From: Ailurus styani
Taxonomy: Eukaryota; Chordata; Mammalia; Carnivora; Ailuridae
Assembly (NCBI GenBank): GCA_002007465.1
Contig: LNAC01001214.1
Coordinates: 63,052 to 127,051, forward strand
Direction: 5' to 3'
Length of the DNA: 64,000 bases
Under the pieces are notes generated by a model that ran no database searches, was not told where the DNA came from, and saw only the letters and a list, made by a program, of their open reading frames with translations. Positions 58,794 through 64,000 of this stretch are shown one piece after another; the first letter of the stretch is position 1, and the number at the start of each line of letters is the position of its first letter. Position numbers and translations under genes: made by a program.

Positions 58794-60980
58794 AATTTCA
58801 AGAGGGCTGCAGTCAAGGAGGGGTATGGGAGGTTAGGAAAGAGAACTGAGGGCTTTGAGCGGGGAACTACTCTGAACCTCTGGACCAGCCCCTGTCCTCA
58901 GGCTGGAGAGGTAGAGGTAAGAATCCTCCCCTTACACTCCCTTTTACCAGTCCTCTTGCCCCCATGCCTTAGTCTTCTGGATTTGTCCTAAGCTCCTCTG
59001 GTCAGGTCCTGTGGCTCACCTGTCTTGGTGTTCTCAGGGGTGTGGCACGGGACACTTTTCACCAGACATCTGTCCACTGATTTGCTTCTACTTGGGCTAC
59101 TCTTGGCACAACTTTTGTCCCTGCTTAACCTGTTAGACTTCTGCCTGTGGTTTGAGGCCCCACTCATGTGGACTTTGGACCAAATCCCCAAGGTTCCTTT
59201 AACTTGTTGTGGGACTGGCTCAGTGTCACTCCTGGTGTCATCCCTGACTCCATCTCACTCAACCCTTAACCAGGTACAATAGACATTCTACAAAATAGAG
59301 TGACCATACATCATGTATGGCTTAAACTGGGACACTTGAGTGTGAAAGGGGTCAGATGCAACCCAGGACTGAAAAGCACTGACTGTACTGTCCAGAGAGA
59401 GCTGTCATTGGCCTGCGTCTGCCACACAAAGATGTGTGTATATGGATGAGGCACTGGGCTCCTCTGGGCTCTGGTGTTCCAGTCTTCAAGAAGCGGGGGC
59501 CAGACTGGGTAGATACCATTTCAGCTTATCAAAAGCACTGAAATGATATGGCTGGTGGAGGAGGTTGGGGTCTGCAAGAGGTATTTTGGTGAAGGCTTTC
59601 AGATAGTGGATGTGTTTGTAGAGAGTTACGGGGTCAGAGCGTGAGGACTTCCAAGTCCAGAATTGGTTAGGGCCCAGCCTGGAAGCAGGAAAGAGCCACT
59701 AGACATTTCTGCTTGGACATGAAGTGATGTCGAAGAACTTGGGCAGTGATTTTTCTTTCCTTAGAGCAGGCAGGTGGTTATCACCCACAGTGGAGATAGG
59801 CCAGCAGACTACATCAACATCATTGGGAGGAGGGGCATAAAAAAAAGTTTCTTCCCCATTTGAGACAACATTTTGATCTAGGATGGCATGGAGATTAGGA
59901 CTGTGAAATTTGTCAAGAGAAGACAAATTCATCCTTTCTCAGCCGCTGCAGTGTCCTAGTCCACCTTGTCCTTTTCCCTCTCTCCTTGTGATTTCTGCAA
60001 TAACATGCTAAACAGGCAGGGTCTTCTCCACACCCAACAGGGCCTGTCCTCCTGAGGTGAGGCAGGAACTCTTACAGGGGTTGGGAGACTGAGAGAGGAG
60101 TGGAGGAAACAGTGGAAGTGGAGGGTTTCTTGGTATAAAGCTCCTTGAGCTGCAGGACTTTCAGAGGCTGATGCTGGTTAGGGGAGAGTGAGCATCTCTC
60201 ATTTAAAGTCACCCCTTTCTCCTTCTGACCTCAGTGGTACTGTTGTGGTTTCAGCCTCCCACTCTCCGTGGAGAGAGAGGCCAGAAGCACACCTGCCCAT
60301 GCACCACAGGGTGGGAGTATGAAGTTTCTATTCTCCCATTTGGCCTTCCTCCAGTTGATCTTTACACAACTACCAATTCCACTTTGGACATGATTTCCTA
60401 AGCCCCTCCAATCACAAACTCTTCCTTTTTTAAACAGTTGCATTTAGTGGAGAAGACTGTATAAAGCTACCCAGTTGGAAGGAGGACTTGCCAATAACAA
60501 GACAGGACAAGAGGTCTTGGTATGGTTTCCTTTAGAGAGGGGGGAAAGCTGTGTCTTCATGGCACCAACACAAACAAATGCAAAGTTAAAAAAAAAGTGC
60601 AACCAGGTATGTTCATGTGCCACTTTGGATATGTTATTTATTTATTTATTTCTGAATTGAATTAGTTTTCCTTAAAAAATAAACACATCCAGGGAGAAAG
60701 TGACAAGAAGGCAGAATTTCAAAGATAGGCAAATTCACCTGGAAGCATAAAAAGGTGGGAAGGGATGAGAGAAAACATTCTGTAGCTAGAGGAACCACAA
60801 GAATTGGAGGAAGTGAAAGAAGTAGAGAAGTGAGGAAGAGAGACATGAAGACGTATGTAGTCATCTGGAGGGAAGGACCTGAGATAAGGAAAAGCCAGGT
60901 GACTGAGCTAGTAGCAGAAATGCTCAGAGGTACCTGGGCATTGATAGAGTCATTGCTCTCCCTTATCTTGACCTGTATCA
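58794..60980. other. Intergenic, no feature recognised
   Basis: Several weak, diverged repeat-like stretches; a short (TTTA)n run at 60637-60652. No gene is supported. Confidence 0.45.
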
Positions 60981-60995
60981 AAGTTGCTAGGTGTG

Positions 60996-61760
60996 AGCTG
61001 CACACATGTCAGAACAGCTAAAATTAACAACACAGGAAATAACAGATTTTGGTGGGAATGCAGAGAAAGGGGAACCCTCTTACACTGTGGGGGTGGAAAT
61101 TGGTGCAACCACTTTAGGAAATAGTATAGAGTTTCCTCAAAAAGTGAAAAACAAAACTACCCTACAACTCAGGAATTACACTACAGGTATTTATACAAAG
61201 GTATTTATACAAAGGATACAAACATACTTGTTTGAAGGGGCATATGCACCCCCCAATGTTTATAGCAGCAATGTCCACAGTAGCCAACATGGAATGAGCC
61301 CAGATGTCCATCAACAGGTAAGTGCATAAAGAAGATGTGGCACATATTTGCAATGGAATATTACTCAGCCATAGAAAAGAATGAAATCTTGCCATTTGCA
61401 ATGACCTGGATGGAGCTAGAGATTATTATTTATGCTTAGCGAAATCAGTCAGCCAGGGAAAGACAAATACCATATAATTTCACTCCTATGTGGAACAAAA
61501 CAGATGAACATACGAGGAGGGGGAAGAAATGAGAAGGAGGGAAACCATAAGAGATTCTTAACTACAAAGAACAAAAAGGGTTGATGGAGGGAAGTGAGTG
61601 GGGATGGGCTAAGTGGGTGATGGATATTAAGGAGGCACTTAGAATGAACAATGGGTGTGTTACCTAAGTGGTGAATCACTACTAAAACTAATATTACACT
61701 ATATGTTAACTGACTAGAATTTAAATAAAAACATGAAACAGTTCACCCCCAAACAAACAG
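60996..61760 (+). mobile_element. 5'-truncated L1 (sense)
   Basis: Late ORF2 to 3' end with an A/C-rich tail. Flanks AAGTTGCTAGGTGTG (60981-60995) and AAGATTGCTAGGTGTG (61763-61778) form the duplication. ORF2 pieces are broken. Confidence 0.92.
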
Positions 61761-61778
61761 AAAAGATTGCTAGGTGTG

Positions 61779-63163
61779 GGGCTATTCCTGGAGTTTCCTG
61801 AATTCTAAAGCTGACTGCCAGCTAGAGGTTTATGGCTCTGATGTCAGGGAAATCACCATAAGTATTGTTTCAGACATGCCCCACCCTCTATTGGCTCCAA
61901 CAGTGTTTGATATCTAATAATAAGAACCCATATTGTGAGCTGTTAAAAAATGAAATTCAGCTGAGTAAAGTTTAAAGACCTTATTGGCTTTACTCAATGA
62001 TTCATGAGCTCTGAGAAACTGTACAACACGAAAGAATTTTATAGACAGAATGGAATAGGACAAGGAAGCTATACTAAAAAAAATGGATTGGTTGTGGCAA
62101 GGTCACCTTCTTTAGGGGATGACAGGGATTTCCTGTGGATTACCTCACTAGTGCTGAACAGGTAATTCCTGATTGGACTGGTTTAAGACTCCATTCTTGG
62201 GAGAGTCTGAAAGTGCAGTTAAGTAGTGAGTCTCAGTTTGCAGGCATGGGGACTAACATAAGTGACTCTATTTTCGGTCTCTTGTTTTATTTTTAAGAAT
62301 TTTCCTGTTAACTGAGAGATGTGATCAAAATTTAAGGATTAGTGCCACTCCCAGCTACTTTGCTGAAATTCTCAGTTTTTGCTGATCCTCTGTGTGATAT
62401 TCACAGGCCTTGACATCTTTTTGCTGAATCTCTGTGGTATTCATAGGTCATAACTTCAGGGTAACGTTTTCAAAATCAGTCATTCTCTTCATTTTCTAAC
62501 ATTCCAATTTTAGGGAGATCATTTGTTTGGTGGTTAGTGGTGGTGAACATGACTATGAAACTTTTGAGAGACTACAAGGTGCCAGGGAGACTATCATGAT
62601 TATTATAAGCAGGGTAATTCCCAATGTCTGGAGTGAACTTTAGAATGCTGGTCCTTAAAGCTCAAATGAATTAAGATCAGTTAAGTCAAAGAAAGACCCC
62701 ACTGAAGGAGACACTTTCTTAAGCCAAGTGTCTTGTTTAGTGACCTTATGTAGCTAACTTTTAACTTCCCCAGAAGCATTGATTTGGGTGCAGCTAGTAG
62801 TGTTAGCTGTAGCACAGACACCTTCTTGCTAACCTAAAAGATAGTCAAGAATTGTCCTATCATCAAGAACTATGTTGACCAGAGAGTCCAAGGAATTTTT
62901 TGGGGCAGTGATTGCTTTAACAGTATCTGCAGTATTTTCAAGAGTTGAAAGGTTCCTGATTATAGCTCATTCATACTCCTAACCAAGGAAGTAAGGACCT
63001 GCTAAAGGAAGTAAATCCTGACTTATGAATGTCTCCTGGTAGGTCCTTTCTAACTTGATGACATAAATTTTGGGGAATTTACTAATGAGTGTCTCAGTTT
63101 GATTGCGGACAGTTAGGGGCACAATTAGATGACATAAAAGGCATTTCCCAGTTATGTGCCAGT
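61779..63163. repeat. Unclassified old repeats, possibly ERV/MaLR internal sequence
   Basis: 61960-62280 resembles old LTR-associated sequence ('agaccttattggctttactcaatgattcatgagc'). 62500-63160 may continue it. No intact frame is seen. Confidence 0.4.
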
Positions 63164-63175
63164 CATCTAGGTTTT

Positions 63176-63367
63176 TTTTTTTTTAAAAGATTTTATTTAT
63201 TTATTTGACACAGAGAGAGAGATTACAAGTAGGTAGAGAGGCAGGGAGAGGAGGAAGCAGGCTCCCTACTGAGCAGAGAGCCCGATGTGGGCCTCGATCC
63301 CAGGACGCTGAGATCATGACCTGAGCTGAAAGCAGAGGCTTTAACCCACTGAGCCACCCAGGCGCCC
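63176..63367 (-). mobile_element. Can-SINE (antisense)
   Basis: Oligo-T, AAGATTTTATTTATTTATTTGAC and inverted head 'gagccacccaggcgcccc'. Perfect duplication CATCTAGGTTTT at 63164-63175 and 63368-63379. It contains 'gattacaagtaggtagag', the mustelid-type tail in reverse. Confidence 0.96.
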
Positions 63368-63379
63368 CATCTAGGTTTT

Positions 63380-63889
63380 CATAAGCCAAAGGAGAATGAT
63401 AACCACCTGCGACAAGGATAAATCCTGTTGGGGCACAAACCATTCCCACTAAGGTGGCATTATTAATAGATTTGTTCACAACAGATTTGTCCATTCAAGC
63501 CAAGAGTTAATTACATTTTCAGCACATTCAGGAAATGAATCTCCTAGCTTGAAATAAAGGTTGTTCTAAATTCCTTGCAAAAAATGGGTGCTGCTGGAAA
63601 GATCTTTTCATGGTTGGGGGTAGTCCAGTTTAGATAATAATAAGAACATGGGAGTGCAAATTTATTATAATTTGTGTAGGTTGTGTCTAACTGGTCAAGT
63701 ACAATAGTTATAGTTGGACTAAGGTAAAAACAAAGCTGGGTGCTCTGGCCATAAAAGTCAAGTCCTGTAAGTGAATTAATAAGAGGGGTTGATTTTAGTT
63801 TATGGTGACACTGTGGGTAGAAGAAAAATTGGTCACAGGGAGGACCAGGGGATCTCTAGCATCATGGACAGATCTCAGGTGGTTTTTGT
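63380..63889. other. Intergenic, unclassified
   Basis: Probably continues the old repeat present before the SINE; no gene seen. Confidence 0.4.
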
Positions 63890-64000
63890 TTGTTTGTTTT
63901 TAATTGAAGTATAATTAACATAAAGTGTTATATTAGTTTCAGGTGTACAATATAATGATTCGACAGTTCTATACATTTCTCAGTGCTCATCAAAATAAGT
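63890..64000 (-). repeat. L1 3'-end-like sequence, cut by window edge
   Basis: 'taattgaagtataattaacata' and 'ttagtttcaggtgtacaatataatgattcgacag' are typical of the antisense 3' end of carnivore L1. It runs off the window. Confidence 0.8.

Noticed and set aside
1..64000. CRISPR arrays, operons, phage or plasmid modules
   Set aside because: Spliced genes, poly(A) signals, SINEs and L1s show this is mammalian nuclear DNA; no regular spaced repeats were seen.

Overview
This window is nuclear DNA of a mammal, almost certainly a caniform carnivoran. It carries more than a dozen tRNA-derived Can-SINEs with the typical 'GCCTGGGTGGCTCAG' head and AAATAAATAAAATCTT tail, plus many carnivore-type L1 fragments. 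The SINE subtype with 'CCTACTTGT(G/A)ATCTCTCTCT' near its tail is the form I associate with mustelids such as ferret, mink, otter or badger; that narrower placement is inference. Nothing bacterial, plasmid-like, viral-replicative or CRISPR-like is present.

Three intact protein-coding genes are recognised from their proteins: ZNF692 (+, CDS 13798-21373 in 11 coding exons), ZNF672 (-, single coding exon 23032-24411) and SH3BP5L (+, CDS 44628-53578 in 6 coding exons). ZNF692 and ZNF672 converge tail to tail. ZNF672 and SH3BP5L start from separate CpG-rich promoters near 29.3-29.9 kb and 42.9-43.7 kb. Order and relative orientation match what I recall of human chromosome 1q44. To the left lie two minus-strand tRNA genes, tRNA-Glu(CTC) and an intron-containing tRNA-Leu(CAA), each followed by a T-run terminator.

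Region by region: 1-1.0 kb is an old L1 remnant. 1.7-2.5 kb holds the tRNA pair. 2.9-8.5 kb is a repeat-rich block containing a processed NANOG pseudogene (4618-8292) with its own target-site duplication and poly(A) tail, later broken by an LTR, a Can-SINE and an L1. 9.7-12.4 kb is nested SINEs and L1. 12.7-21.5 kb is ZNF692. 22.0-29.9 kb is ZNF672. 30-32.5 kb is largely featureless. 32.5-42.6 kb is an L1/SINE/MER5A graveyard with several clean target-site duplications. 42.9-55.0 kb is SH3BP5L. 55-64 kb is intergenic, with a 0.2-kb polypyrimidine tract, a SINE dimer and a late L1.

The genes do not form a pathway: two are C2H2 zinc-finger proteins and one is a coiled-coil Rab11 exchange-factor relative. 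I found no convincing new biological system. The best observations are the layered history of the NANOG retrocopy, a GC-AG intron needed to keep ZNF692 in frame, an inverted pair of similar L1 3' ends, a SINE dimer inside a single target-site duplication, and an orphan Pol III B-box-like site beside the tRNA pair. All coordinates and splice sites were read by eye; repeat family names come from memory of consensus features, not from a database search.
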